Shown: piece after piece, positions 10,178 through 19,880 of the stretch
How positions within the stretch are numbered: position 1 is the stretch's first letter
Layout of the letters: the number at the start of each line of letters is the position of its first letter
Origin: Marinobacter lutaoensis
Lineage (GTDB): Bacteria > Pseudomonadota > Gammaproteobacteria > Pseudomonadales > Oleiphilaceae
Direction of reading: 5' to 3'
Assembly: GCF_001981305.1 (NCBI RefSeq)
Contig: NZ_MSCW01000008.1
Coordinates: 248,001-312,000 of the forward strand
Length of the DNA: 64,000 nt
Program-made: the position numbers and the translations under genes
Notes under the pieces: generated by a model
What the model was told of the DNA's origin: nothing
What the model saw: the letters and a program-made list of their open reading frames with translations, nothing else
Database searches by the model: none

Positions 10178-12412
10178 ATGGTCAAAGTTCGCGAAAACTA
10201 CGCGGTAACCGGTGACGGCGAGGTCGACCTCGAAAAATGGGTCGCCCACATCGCCTCGCAAACCCACCTTGAGGACCTGGATCAGTTCCGGCGTGCCTGT
10301 GAGAAAGCCGCCGAGATCGACCGGCAGGCATCCCGGGAGGATCGCCTCTGGGCGCCCGGGACCAGCAGCTTCGAGATCGGCCTGGAGATGGCCCAGGTGC
10401 TGGCCGAGCTGCATCTGGATCAGGCCAGCTTGGTGGCAGCGGTCCTGTACCGGGCGGTCCGGGAAGAGCGGGTGCCGTTGGAAGAGATCCGCTCGGAATT
10501 CGGTGACGAGGTGGCGGGTCTGATCAGCGGCGTCCTACAGATGGCCGCCATTTCCTCGATCCATCATCCGCTCAAGGGCAATGTCCTCGGTCAGAGCGAG
10601 GGCCAGCTCGATAACGTGCGCAAGATGCTGGTGACCATGATCGACGATGTCCGGGTCGCCCTGATCAAGCTCGCCGAACGCACCTGCGCCATTCGTGCGG
10701 TTAAGTACGCGTCGGAAGAAAAACGCATGCGGGTGGCCCGGGAGGTGTTCGACATCTACGCGCCGCTGGCGCACCGGCTGGGCATTGGTCACATCAAATG
10801 GGAGCTGGAAGACCTGTCGTTCCGCTACCTGCACGAGTCCGCCTACAAGAAAATCGCCAAGTTGCTGGATGAGAAACGGCTGGACCGGGAAGGTTACATT
10901 CGCCGGGTCATCGAAACCCTGCAGAAGGAGCTGAAGGCGGCCGGCATCGAGGGCGAGCTGTCCGGGCGGGCGAAGCACATCTACAGCATCTGGCGCAAGA
11001 TGCGCCGCAAGGGCATCGACTTCTCCCAGGTCTACGACGTGCGGGCGGTGCGGATTCTGGTGCCGGAGGTCCGGGACTGCTACGCCGCGCTGGGTATTGT
11101 CCACAACCTGTGGCGGCACATTCCCAACGAATTCGACGACTATATCGCCAACCCCAAGGAAAACGGCTACCAGTCCCTGCACACGGCGGTGATCGGCCCT
11201 GAGGGCAAGGTCATGGAAGTGCAGATCCGGACCCACAAGATGCATCAAGAAGCCGAGCTGGGGGTCTGTGCCCACTGGCTGTACAAGGGCACCGACAGGA
11301 ACAACAAGTCCACCGGCTACGACGCCAAGATCAACTGGCTGCGTCAGGTGCTGGAGTGGCAGGAGGAGCTGGGCGACCTGTCCGGTCTGGCGGACCACCT
11401 GAAGTCCGATGTGGCCTCCGACCGGGTGTATGTGTTCACGCCGGAGGGCCATGTGGTGGACCTGCCTCAGGGAGCCACGCCAGTGGACTTCGCCTACCGG
11501 GTGCACACGGAGATTGGCCACGCTTGCCGCGGGGCGCGGGTGAACAGCCGCATCGTGCCGCTGACCTATCCGCTCAAAACCGGGGACCAAGTCTTCATCC
11601 TCACTTCCAACAACCCGGCGCCGAGCCGGGACTGGCTGAACCCCAGCCTGGGCTACATTCAGACGTCCCGGGCCCGGGCCAAGGTGACCCATTGGTTCAA
11701 GCAGCAGGACCGGGGGCGTAACATCGCCGATGGCCGGGCCATTCTGGAGGACGAATTCAAACGGTTGTCGCTGTATGACGTCAGCCTGGAACAGCTGGCC
11801 AGGAAGGTGAACTACCAGAGTGCCGAGGACATGTTCGCGGCCATCGGCGCGGGCGACCTGCGCCCGACCCACGTCGCCAACGTCGCCCAGCAGATGCTGG
11901 AGCCGCGCACCGAGCAGCTGGACCTGAAGCTGACGGGGCAGCGGAAATCCTACGACACCGAGTCCGATATCCAGATCCTCGGGGTGGGCAAGCTCAAGAC
12001 CCAGGTCGCCAAGTGCTGCAAGCCGTTGCCGGGGGACCCGATTGGCGGCTACATCACCGTCGGCCGGGGCGTCACCGTGCATCGTCAGGACTGCCTCACG
12101 TTCCTGAACCTGAGGGAGTTCGAGCCGAACCGGATCATCGAGGTGAGCTGGGGCGGCAAGCCGGCGGCGGTCTATCCGGTGGACATTGAGATCGAGGCCT
12201 ACGACCGCGCCGGCCTGCTGCGGGACATCACTCAAGTGCTGTCGGCCTCCCGCAGCAACGTGCTGGCCCTGAACACCCAGACCAACAAGGACGACAACAC
12301 CGCCACCATGACCGTGACGGTGGAAATCTCCAGTCTGGAACAACTGGCGAGGCTGCTGGCTCAGATCCGCAACCTGCCCAACATCATCGACGTGAGGCGC
12401 CGGCGCGGATGA
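10178..12412 (+). CDS. relA: (p)ppGpp synthetase RelA
   Basis: Ribosome-associated pyrophosphokinase that makes (p)ppGpp when uncharged tRNA enters the A site. I start it at ATG 10178 (MVKVRENYAVTGDG), giving 744 residues, the usual RelA length. The N-terminal hydrolase-like domain lacks the catalytic HD pair, as expected for a synthetase-only RelA. The synthetase region holds YDVRAVRILVP and NPKENGYQSLHTAVIG. TGS (VYVFTPEGHVVDLPQGATPV), a zinc-finger/RIS region with CCKPLPGD, and a C-terminal ACT domain follow. The stop overlaps mazG by four bases. Confidence 0.97.
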   Translation: MVKVRENYAVTGDGEVDLEKWVAHIASQTHLEDLDQFRRACEKAAEIDRQASREDRLWAPGTSSFEIGLEMAQVLAELHLDQASLVAAVLYRAVREERVPLEEIRSEFGDEVAGLISGVLQMAAISSIHHPLKGNVLGQSEGQLDNVRKMLVTMIDDVRVALIKLAERTCAIRAVKYASEEKRMRVAREVFDIYAPLAHRLGIGHIKWELEDLSFRYLHESAYKKIAKLLDEKRLDREGYIRRVIETLQKELKAAGIEGELSGRAKHIYSIWRKMRRKGIDFSQVYDVRAVRILVPEVRDCYAALGIVHNLWRHIPNEFDDYIANPKENGYQSLHTAVIGPEGKVMEVQIRTHKMHQEAELGVCAHWLYKGTDRNNKSTGYDAKINWLRQVLEWQEELGDLSGLADHLKSDVASDRVYVFTPEGHVVDLPQGATPVDFAYRVHTEIGHACRGARVNSRIVPLTYPLKTGDQVFILTSNNPAPSRDWLNPSLGYIQTSRARAKVTHWFKQQDRGRNIADGRAILEDEFKRLSLYDVSLEQLARKVNYQSAEDMFAAIGAGDLRPTHVANVAQQMLEPRTEQLDLKLTGQRKSYDTESDIQILGVGKLKTQVAKCCKPLPGDPIGGYITVGRGVTVHRQDCLTFLNLREFEPNRIIEVSWGGKPAAVYPVDIEIEAYDRAGLLRDITQVLSASRSNVLALNTQTNKDDNTATMTVTVEISSLEQLARLLAQIRNLPNIIDVRRRRG

Positions 12413-13260
12413 GTTACACCATCGAAGATCTCAAGACGCTGATGGCCCGGCTGCGCGACCCCGAGACCGGATGCCCCTGGGACACCCGGCAGAGTTACGA
12501 CACGATCGTGCCGCATACCATCGAGGAAGCCTACGAGGTGGCGGACGCCATCGAGCGCGGCGACTTCCCGCATCTCAAGGACGAGCTGGGGGATTTGCTG
12601 TTCCAGGTGATCTTCTATGCGCAGCTGGGGCGGGAAGATGGCCACTTCGACTTCGATGCGATTGTCGATCACCTGGTGCGCAAGCTGCTGCGACGGCATC
12701 CCCATGTGTTTCCGGAGGGTACCCTGGACAGCCGGGTGGATCCGGAGCACCGTCCGGACGATGCCTGGATCAAGGAAAGCTGGGAGCGCATCAAGGCCGA
12801 GGAGCGCGCCGAAAAGGGGGCGGACGACCGGCCGGTCAGCCGCCTGGATGGCATTGCGCGGGCGCTGCCGGCCATGGCTCGGGCGGAAAAGCTCCAGCGC
12901 CGGGCGGCACGGCATGGTTTCGATTGGCCTGGGATCGCCCCGGTCTTCGACAAGCTGCACGAGGAAATCGACGAGCTCAAGGAGGCTTGGCGGGCCGCCG
13001 AATCCGGCCAGGGGGATCGGGACGCGGTGGAGGACGAGCTGGGTGACCTGCTGTTCGTCTGCGTCAACCTGGCACGATTCATGAAGGTCAATCCGGAACA
13101 GGCGCTCAAACGGACCAATCACAAGTTCGAGAGCCGGTTCCGAGCCATCGAGCGGGTGCTCGCCCGCGAGGGGCGTGACATGGACGACGAGTCGCTGGAA
13201 GCGCTGGACGCCATCTGGCAAGCGGTCAAAGGGGTGGAAAGGCAGGACCAGGAAGGCTAA
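12409..13260 (+). CDS. mazG: Nucleoside triphosphate pyrophosphohydrolase MazG
   Basis: All-alpha NTP pyrophosphatase that cleaves NTPs to NMPs and is linked to limiting ppGpp effects in E. coli. The 283-residue protein carries two MazG-type repeats. The first has CPWDTRQSYDTIVPHTIEE and ELGDLLFQVIFYAQLG, and the second has EEIDELKEAWRAAE and EDELGDLLFVCVNLARF. The ExxE...ExxD metal ligands are visible in both. ATG overlaps the relA stop (ATGA), so the pair is probably co-translated. The relA-mazG coupling is a known arrangement. Confidence 0.95.
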   Translation: MSYTIEDLKTLMARLRDPETGCPWDTRQSYDTIVPHTIEEAYEVADAIERGDFPHLKDELGDLLFQVIFYAQLGREDGHFDFDAIVDHLVRKLLRRHPHVFPEGTLDSRVDPEHRPDDAWIKESWERIKAEERAEKGADDRPVSRLDGIARALPAMARAEKLQRRAARHGFDWPGIAPVFDKLHEEIDELKEAWRAAESGQGDRDAVEDELGDLLFVCVNLARFMKVNPEQALKRTNHKFESRFRAIERVLAREGRDMDDESLEALDAIWQAVKGVERQDQEG

Positions 13261-13397
13261 GGGCGGCGGTTGGTAGGTACAATCCGTTACCAACTTTGCG
13301 GCCCCGGAACGCCGGGCTTCGTCTACACTTCCCCGGAACGGATGCACTGTTTCGATGCGCCGTTGGCGACCCAAGAAGAGGCAGGAGTGAAGGCACC

Positions 13398-13742
13398 ATG
13401 AAAATCAAAGATCTGGTCAATTACTGGGACAAGCATGCCCGGGGTCGGCTGACCCGGGACGCCTACTTCGTGGCGTTGTCCGACCAGCATCACAAGCGGC
13501 TTGAGAAACTGGCCGCGCTGTACCCGTTGAAGTCTCCCCAGGACCTGATGCGGGACCTGATTTCCGCCGCTCTGGATGAGCTGGAAACCAGTTTCCCCTA
13601 CGTGCAGGGCACCAAGGTGGTGGCGTACGACGAAGACGGTTTCGAGATCTACGAGGATCAGGGGTTGACGCCGAAGTTTGTCAGCCTCAGCCAAAAGCAC
13701 ATCCAGCGCCTGAAAGCCCGCCAGCTGGAATCCGTGGCCTGA
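13398..13742 (+). CDS. Small conserved protein, paralogue of the 13794-14036 gene
   Basis: The 114-residue protein starts at ATG 13398 behind AGGAGTGAAGG. Its first 70 residues (MKIKDLVNYWDKH, then a helical stretch KRLEKLAALYPLKSPQDLM and DLISAALDELE) align with the smaller protein encoded convergently at 13794-14036. The C-terminal half (YVQGTKVVAYDEDGFEIYED) is unique to this copy. I recall related proteins in Pseudomonas carrying pilus-related database names, but I see nothing supporting a pilus role. The helical core could resemble a ribbon-helix-helix or an oligomerisation module. Function unknown. Confidence 0.8.
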   Translation: MKIKDLVNYWDKHARGRLTRDAYFVALSDQHHKRLEKLAALYPLKSPQDLMRDLISAALDELETSFPYVQGTKVVAYDEDGFEIYEDQGLTPKFVSLSQKHIQRLKARQLESVA

Positions 13743-13758
13743 GTACCTGCAGGCGCGG

Positions 13759-13786
13759 GCCGGGGTGGCGGCGAAGCCACTCCGGC
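13759..13786. terminator. Hairpin between convergent small genes
   Basis: An 11-base-pair stem with one G-T wobble (13759-13769 with 13776-13786) and a six-base loop lies between the stops of the two convergent paralogues. It is followed by a moderately T-rich stretch on the plus strand (GGATTTCATTT). It probably serves both directions. Confidence 0.6.
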
Positions 13787-13793
13787 AAGGATT

Positions 13794-14036
13794 TCATTTC
13801 CCCTTTGATTCCTTTCCTTCCAACCGGTCCCTGATCGGCGTCTGGCGCACCAAATCGTCCAGGGCGGCTGCGATCATGTCATTGAGAATGTCGGATTCGC
13901 TCCGGTCCGGATAGAGTTCGGCCAGGGCGGCAATCCGCGCGGCATCTTCCAGCGGCAGGCGCAGGTTGTAATCGTGGGTCCGCTCCACGGGCTCTTTCTT
14001 CTGTTCCCAGTGCTTGGGCAAATCGGTGACTTTCAT
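13794..14036 (-). CDS. Small conserved protein, paralogue of the 13398-13742 gene
   Basis: The 80-residue protein begins MKVTDLPKHWEQKKEP. It keeps the same helical core as its convergent neighbour (RIAALAELYPDRSESDIL, then NDMIAAALDDL) but lacks that protein's C-terminal extension and ends in a lysine-rich tail. AGGAGT lies upstream of the ATG at 14036. Two diverged copies head to head suggest an old inverted duplication. Function unknown; DNA binding through a ribbon-helix-helix-like core is one possibility. Confidence 0.8.
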   Translation of the reverse strand: MKVTDLPKHWEQKKEPVERTHDYNLRLPLEDAARIAALAELYPDRSESDILNDMIAAALDDLVRQTPIRDRLEGKESKGK

Positions 14037-14139
14037 GGGTACTCCTAGCGGCCACTTCCAGTAGCGTCGATAGACTTCGTCGACTGGTTCTTAGTATCGT
14101 AAGTTTACTTCGCCGCCGTCAATTCAAAAGGATGCCAAC

Positions 14140-16785
14140 GTGACAGAGCTACACCCCGATTTGCGAGAAAACGTGCGGATGCTGGGCGAGTTGTTGGGCC
14201 AGAGCATACGCCGTTACCCCGGGCAGGACTGCTACGACCTGATCGAGCAGATCCGGGCCGCGGCCAAGGCGGACCGACGCCAGGAGAGTGGCTCCGGGCA
14301 GCGTCTGGTCAGCCTGTTGGGCAAGCTCAGCGACGACGAGCTGCTGCCGGTGACCCGGGCCTTCAACCAGTTTCTGAACCTGGCCAATCTGGCGGAGCAA
14401 TATCACGGCATCCGGCGCAAGCGCGGGCACCACTCCGATCTGATGGTGGAGTCCCTCGGCGAGGTGTTTGCCCGCCTGAAGACGGCGGGCGTGGACGCCG
14501 AAACCCTGCACCAGCGGGTGTCCGACCTGCGGATTGAGTTTGTGCTCACTGCCCATCCCACGGAAGTTGCGCGCCGCACCCTGATCAAGAAATACGACGA
14601 AATGTCCGATTGCCTGGCCCAGCTGGACCATGACGACCTGATGCCGGCCGAGCGGGAGGCGATCGTGGCGCGGCTGGCCCGGCTGATCGCCGAGGCTTGG
14701 CACACCGATGAGATCCGCCATGAACGCCCGACTGCGGTGGATGAGGCCAAGTGGGGGTTTGCGGTCATCGAGAACAGCCTCTGGCAGGCCCTGCCGGATT
14801 TTCTCCGCAGCCTTGACGTGTCCCTGACCGAGGCCACGGGCCAGGGGCTGCCGCTGCACGCCACGCCGATCCGTATCGCCTCCTGGATGGGCGGCGACCG
14901 CGACGGCAACCCGAACGTGACCCATGAGGTGACGCGCAAAGTCTTTCTGCTTGGCCGCTGGATGGCCGCCGACCTGTTCCTGCGGGACGTCCGGGCCCTG
15001 CGTGCCGAGCTGTCCATGTGGCAGGCCAGTGACGAGCTGAAAGCCCAGGTGGGCGATGCCCGCGAGCCCTACCGGCAAGTGCTGGCGGATCTGCGCGACC
15101 GCCTGCTGAAAACCCGGGACTGGGCCGAGGCGCTGGTCAACGGTGAACCGGCGGATGCCAGCGGCATCCTGTTCGAGAACGAAGACCTGACCGGCCCTCT
15201 GGAGCTGTGTTACCGCTCCCTGGTCGAATGCGGCCTGGACACCATCGCCCAGGGCCCGCTGCTGGACACCATCCGGCGGGCCCACACCTTCGGTTTGCCG
15301 CTGATCCGGCTCGACATCCGTCAGGAGGCCTCCCGCCATGCCGAGGCGGTGGCGGAAATGGTGGATTACCTGGGACTGGGGGACTACCGGCAATGGTCCG
15401 AGGTGGAACGACAGGCGTTCCTGGTACGGGAGCTGAGCGGCCGTCGGCCTCTGGTGCCTCGGCACTGGCAGCCGTCGGAACCGGTGCGCGAGGTGTTGGC
15501 GACCTGCGAGGTGGTGGCCCGGCAGACCCCGGAAGCCCTGGGCTCCTATGTCATTTCCATGGCCAGCAAACCCTCGGACGTGCTCAGTGTGATCCTGCTG
15601 CTGCGGGAAGCCGGGATGAAGTTCCCGATGCGCGTGGTGCCCCTGTTCGAAACCCTGGAGGATCTGCGGGGCGCGCCCGAGGCGATGGCGGCGCTGTATC
15701 AGGTGGACTGGTACCGTGACTACTGCCAGGGCCGCCAGGAAGTCATGATCGGCTATTCCGACTCCTCCAAGGACGCGGGCCAGCTGATGGCGGCCTGGGC
15801 CCAGTACCAAGCCCAGGAACAGCTGACCGAGGTCGCCCGGCGCCACGGCGTGCATCTGACCCTGTTCCACGGTCGGGGCGGCACCGTCGGCCGGGGCGGC
15901 GGCCCTGCCAACCGGGCCATCCTGTCGCAACCCCCCGGCTCAGTGAACGGCAGCTTCCGGATCACCGAGCAGGGTGAGATGATCCGCTTCAAATTCGGTC
16001 TGCCGAGGCTCGCGGTCCAGAGCCTGACCCTGTACAGTACGGCGGTCATCGAGGCAACCCTGGCGCCGCCCCCCGGGCCGGAGCCCGAGTGGCGAAAAAC
16101 CATGGACTGGCTGACGGAACGATCCCTGAGCGCCTATCGTGAAGTGGTTAGGGAGAACCCGGATTTCGTTCCCTATTTCCGGCAGGTCACCCCCGAGCAG
16201 GCCCTGGGCAAACTGGCCCTGGGCAGTCGTCCGGCGCGCCGTAAACCCAGTGGTGGCGTGGAAAGTCTGAGGGCGATTCCCTGGATTTTCGCCTGGACAC
16301 AGATGCGGCTGATGCTTCCCAGCTGGCTTGGCAGCGATGTGGCCCTGGAGGAAGCGGCTCGGCACGGCCGCATGCCGGTGTTGCGCGAGATGATGCAGGG
16401 CTGGCCGTTCTTCAGAACCTATGTGGACATGCTGGAGATGGTGCTGGCGAAGGCCGACCTACGCATCGCCAGCTATTACGAGCAGATCCTGGTCCGGGAC
16501 CCGAGCTTGCGAGCCCTCGGCGAAAGCCTGAGGTCACGGCTACAGGGCTGCATCAAGCGCCTGCTGGAGCTCAAGGAACAGGAGCGGCTGCTGGAGCAGG
16601 AGCCGGTATTCGCCCACTCGATGCGGGTCCGAAATCCCTACACCGATCCATTGCATTACCTGCAGGCGGAGCTGTTGCGCCGCGACCGGGAGAGTGAGGG
16701 CAAGGGCGAGGTGCCGGAGATGGTCGAGCGCGCGTTGAAGGTGACCATGGCCGGTATTGCCGCGGGTATGCGCAACACCGGCTAG
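14140..16785 (+). CDS. ppc: Phosphoenolpyruvate carboxylase
   Basis: Anaplerotic enzyme that carboxylates PEP to oxaloacetate. The 881-residue protein has the catalytic histidine motif VLTAHPTEV (His139), the mobile loop FHGRGGTVGRGGGP, the lysine motif GYSDSSKDAG and the C-terminal tail GMRNTG. The start is GTG 14140 behind AAAAGGA. No ATG nearby keeps the frame with a better site. Length matches the bacterial family (about 880-900). Confidence 0.97.
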   Translation: MTELHPDLRENVRMLGELLGQSIRRYPGQDCYDLIEQIRAAAKADRRQESGSGQRLVSLLGKLSDDELLPVTRAFNQFLNLANLAEQYHGIRRKRGHHSDLMVESLGEVFARLKTAGVDAETLHQRVSDLRIEFVLTAHPTEVARRTLIKKYDEMSDCLAQLDHDDLMPAEREAIVARLARLIAEAWHTDEIRHERPTAVDEAKWGFAVIENSLWQALPDFLRSLDVSLTEATGQGLPLHATPIRIASWMGGDRDGNPNVTHEVTRKVFLLGRWMAADLFLRDVRALRAELSMWQASDELKAQVGDAREPYRQVLADLRDRLLKTRDWAEALVNGEPADASGILFENEDLTGPLELCYRSLVECGLDTIAQGPLLDTIRRAHTFGLPLIRLDIRQEASRHAEAVAEMVDYLGLGDYRQWSEVERQAFLVRELSGRRPLVPRHWQPSEPVREVLATCEVVARQTPEALGSYVISMASKPSDVLSVILLLREAGMKFPMRVVPLFETLEDLRGAPEAMAALYQVDWYRDYCQGRQEVMIGYSDSSKDAGQLMAAWAQYQAQEQLTEVARRHGVHLTLFHGRGGTVGRGGGPANRAILSQPPGSVNGSFRITEQGEMIRFKFGLPRLAVQSLTLYSTAVIEATLAPPPGPEPEWRKTMDWLTERSLSAYREVVRENPDFVPYFRQVTPEQALGKLALGSRPARRKPSGGVESLRAIPWIFAWTQMRLMLPSWLGSDVALEEAARHGRMPVLREMMQGWPFFRTYVDMLEMVLAKADLRIASYYEQILVRDPSLRALGESLRSRLQGCIKRLLELKEQERLLEQEPVFAHSMRVRNPYTDPLHYLQAELLRRDRESEGKGEVPEMVERALKVTMAGIAAGMRNTG

Positions 16786-16799
16786 TGACGGACGGCATG

Positions 16800-16820
16800 G
16801 GCCGGCGTGTCCCGCCGGCC
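16800..16820 (+). terminator. GC hairpin between ppc and the YbaK-HDOD gene
   Basis: A perfect eight-base-pair stem GGCCGGCG/CGCCGGCC encloses the five-base loop TGTCC directly after ppc. There is no T-run; an A-rich tract and the ribosome-binding site of the next gene follow. It could be a weak terminator or a 3'-end-protecting hairpin of the ppc mRNA. Confidence 0.45.
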
Positions 16821-16839
16821 AGGAAAAAGGAGACTTGCC

Positions 16840-18210
16840 GTGGCGCTTGCCGCGAGACTGGAACAGTTCTTTAACCGCATGGGCATTGCCTACCGGGAGT
16901 GGCCGATCGATCAGGTGGTGAACCTGGACGCGGCCGTCATCGCCTCCGGCCGGCCCCAGCACGACTTTCTCAGGGCCAGCCTGCTGATCGATATCCAGGG
17001 GGCGCTGATGGTGGTGCACCGGTTCGACAGCAGCCTGGACCTGGACGCCGTCCAGCAGCTGACCGGTCGGCGCCTGCAACCGCTCACCGCCCGCCAGGCC
17101 ATGCGCCTGTTCGGGGACTGTGACCCAGGCTTCGTGCCGCCCGTGGGCGCGGCCTATGGTTTGCCGGTGCTGATGGATGAGGATGTGGCCGGCGACGGTC
17201 CGGTCCTGTGTTCCGGCGGCACTGACCATGCACTCGTGGAACTGGACGCGGGGGCCCTGCGGCAGGCCCTGGCGGGCGCCCGCACCGGCCGCCTGGTGAT
17301 CCGGGGGCAGGGCGCATCCGTGCGCAAGGCGCTGACGCTGGAGGAAGTGGCGGACAAGCTGCAGAGGCTGTACCGCCTGCCGCCGATGCCGGCGTTGGCG
17401 ATCCGTATCCTTCGCCTGACCAGCAATACCGAGGCCACCGCGCGGGAATTGGCGGAACTGATCGAGTTTGATCCCAGCCTGACCGCTCAGGTGATGCGTT
17501 ACGCCCGCTCGGCGCTGTTCAACTATCCCGGCCAGATCAACACCGTCCAGGAAGCCGTCACCCGGGTCTTGGGGTTCGACCGGGTGGCGCACATTGCCCT
17601 AGGCATTGCCTCGGTGCGGGCATTCGACGTGCCCCGCAGGGGCATGCTCGGCATGGATGCATTCTGGCGCCACTCCCTCTACTGCGCCTTCCTGTGCCAG
17701 ATCTTGGCGCCCCGTTGTGACGCCGACAAGGGACTGGCTTACCTGTGTGGGCTGCTGCACAACTTCGGACTGCTGCTGGTCGGGCACCTGTTTCCCGCCG
17801 AATACGAGGAGCTGAGCCAGCTGCGGGAAGCCAATCCGGAAGCCAGCATGCACTCTCTGGAGCAGCAGGTGTTCGGCCATGGCGACAACCAGGACATCCT
17901 GTCCGTCGGGCACGGTGCCATTGGCGGCATTCTGCATCGCCTGTGGCAACTGCCGGATCCGGTGGTGAAAGCGGCGGGCATGCACCAGCACTGCGGCTAC
18001 CAGGGGGATCACGAGCGGTACGTGCTGATGGTGCAGCTCGCCAATGCCCTGCTGAAAACCCGGGGCATCGGCGACGAGTTCAACGAGGACGACCCCGAAC
18101 CGCTGCTGCGTTCCCTGGGCATGGCACCTTCCGACATCGCTGACCTGGAGCGGGAAATGGAACGTGTCGCCGACGACCTGGACGCCCTGGCCGCCTCGCT
18201 CTCCTCGTGA
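16840..18210 (+). CDS. YbaK/ProX-like aminoacyl-tRNA deacylase domain fused to HDOD domain
   Basis: The 456-residue protein starts at GTG 16840, seven bases after AAGGAG. Residues 1 to about 150 look like the YbaK/ProX trans-editing fold (YREWPIDQVVN, HDFLRASLLID, LTGRRLQPLTARQAMRLFGD), which in stand-alone form hydrolyses mischarged tRNA. From about 165 there is an HDOD signalling domain (LQRLYRLPPMPALAIRIL, EFDPSLTAQVMRYARS, YLCGLLHNFGLLLVGHLFP) that lacks the full HD catalytic set, as HDOD domains do. The fusion implies a link between translation quality or amino-acid status and signalling, but no substrate can be read from the sequence. Confidence 0.85.
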   Translation: MALAARLEQFFNRMGIAYREWPIDQVVNLDAAVIASGRPQHDFLRASLLIDIQGALMVVHRFDSSLDLDAVQQLTGRRLQPLTARQAMRLFGDCDPGFVPPVGAAYGLPVLMDEDVAGDGPVLCSGGTDHALVELDAGALRQALAGARTGRLVIRGQGASVRKALTLEEVADKLQRLYRLPPMPALAIRILRLTSNTEATARELAELIEFDPSLTAQVMRYARSALFNYPGQINTVQEAVTRVLGFDRVAHIALGIASVRAFDVPRRGMLGMDAFWRHSLYCAFLCQILAPRCDADKGLAYLCGLLHNFGLLLVGHLFPAEYEELSQLREANPEASMHSLEQQVFGHGDNQDILSVGHGAIGGILHRLWQLPDPVVKAAGMHQHCGYQGDHERYVLMVQLANALLKTRGIGDEFNEDDPEPLLRSLGMAPSDIADLEREMERVADDLDALAASLSS

Positions 18211-18274
18211 GCGACGGCGGGCTCCCGGCTTTCGCGCCATTTGCCCTGTCCTGGTGCATGAGACGGAGGTCGAC

Positions 18275-18303
18275 TTTCTATGACGGGGCGGACTTCGTAT
18301 AAT
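18275..18303 (+). promoter_or_regulatory. Candidate promoter of adk
   Basis: A perfect -10 hexamer TATAAT lies at 18298-18303. The best-spaced upstream hexamer, TTTCTA (18275-18280, 17-base spacer), is a weak -35. Transcription would begin near 18310, giving a leader of roughly 110 bases before adk. Confidence 0.5.
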
Positions 18304-18347
18304 GCGCCTTCGCCGATCCGCACGGACCTCCGACAGCGGTGCGAGAG

Positions 18348-18383
18348 GTTGTCGCAAAGGCAGGGATCTTTGCCGCAACTTTT
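18348..18383 (+). promoter_or_regulatory. Attenuator-like hairpin in the adk leader
   Basis: A 12-position stem (18348-18359 with 18368-18379; ten Watson-Crick pairs, one G-T wobble, one C-C mismatch) encloses an eight-base loop. It is followed at once by TTTT (18380-18383). It lies between the TATAAT box and the adk ATG. It looks like an intrinsic terminator inside the leader, but with a short T-tract. Confidence 0.4.
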
Positions 18384-18396
18384 CAAACGATAATGA

Positions 18397-19071
<675 letters not shown>

Positions 19072-19098
19072 TCTTCCCAATACCGGATTTCCCACTCC

Positions 19099-19797
19099 GT
19101 GAAACTGCTGGCACTGGACACATCCTCCGAGGGCTGCTCCGCGGCCCTTCTCATCGACGATGAGCTGACCGAACGCTTTGAGCGGGCGCCCCGGGGACAC
19201 ACCCGCCTGCTGATGCCCATGGTCCGGGAGCTGCTGTCGGCGCAGGCGCTGACCCCCTCGGATCTCGACGCGTTGGCGTTTGCCTGCGGTCCGGGTTCCT
19301 TTACCGGCCTGCGCATCGCCACCGGGGTGGTTCAGGGCTTGGCCTGGGGGCTGGAACGGCCGGTGGTGCCGGTTTCCTCGCTGGCGGCGGTGGCCTATGG
19401 TGCCATTCAGGAAGCGGCCGTGGCGGAAGGGGACGGTGTGGCCGTCGCCTTCGACGCACGCATGGACGAAGTCTACTGGGGCTGTTTCCGGTGCCACCAG
19501 GGCCTGCCGGAGGCGGTGGCGGAGGAGCGGGTGTGCCCGCCTTCGCAGGTTGCCTTGCCGGAAACGGTCAAGTCCTGGATCGGGGTGGGGGCCGGCTGGC
19601 ACTACCAAGACCGTATGCCGGGCGGTGTACGCGAACGTGTGGTCTCGGTCGATACCGGCATGACCGTACGTGCCGCCTGGGTGGCCCGGCTGGCACAGGG
19701 GGCCGCCCAGGCGGGCCGAACCGTCCCCGCGGCCCAGGCCCAGCCCGTCTACCTGCGGGATGAGGTGGCCTGGAAAAAACTGCCGGGCCGGGGCTGA
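19099..19797 (+). CDS. tsaB: tRNA threonylcarbamoyladenosine biosynthesis protein TsaB
   Basis: Partner of TsaD and TsaE in forming t6A37 on ANN-decoding tRNAs. The 232-residue ASKHA-fold protein starts at GTG 19099. It shows the N-terminal phosphate loop LALDTSSEGCSAAL and the family motif CGPGSFTGLRIATGVVQGLA. The C-terminal third is less conserved, as usual. It sits downstream of adk and before a small hypothetical gene and rsmJ. Confidence 0.94.
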   Translation: MKLLALDTSSEGCSAALLIDDELTERFERAPRGHTRLLMPMVRELLSAQALTPSDLDALAFACGPGSFTGLRIATGVVQGLAWGLERPVVPVSSLAAVAYGAIQEAAVAEGDGVAVAFDARMDEVYWGCFRCHQGLPEAVAEERVCPPSQVALPETVKSWIGVGAGWHYQDRMPGGVRERVVSVDTGMTVRAAWVARLAQGAAQAGRTVPAAQAQPVYLRDEVAWKKLPGRG

Positions 19798-19880
19798 TCG
19801 GGCCCCTGGCCGGTTTACAAGGCCGCTGCCTTTCTTTCATACTCAGCCTGTTTCTGTCCGTTTCCAGCCGGTAACCTGCC

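Noticed and set aside
10535..12343. 602-codon open frame antisense to relA
   Set aside because: Same reason: the opposite strand carries relA with all domains intact.
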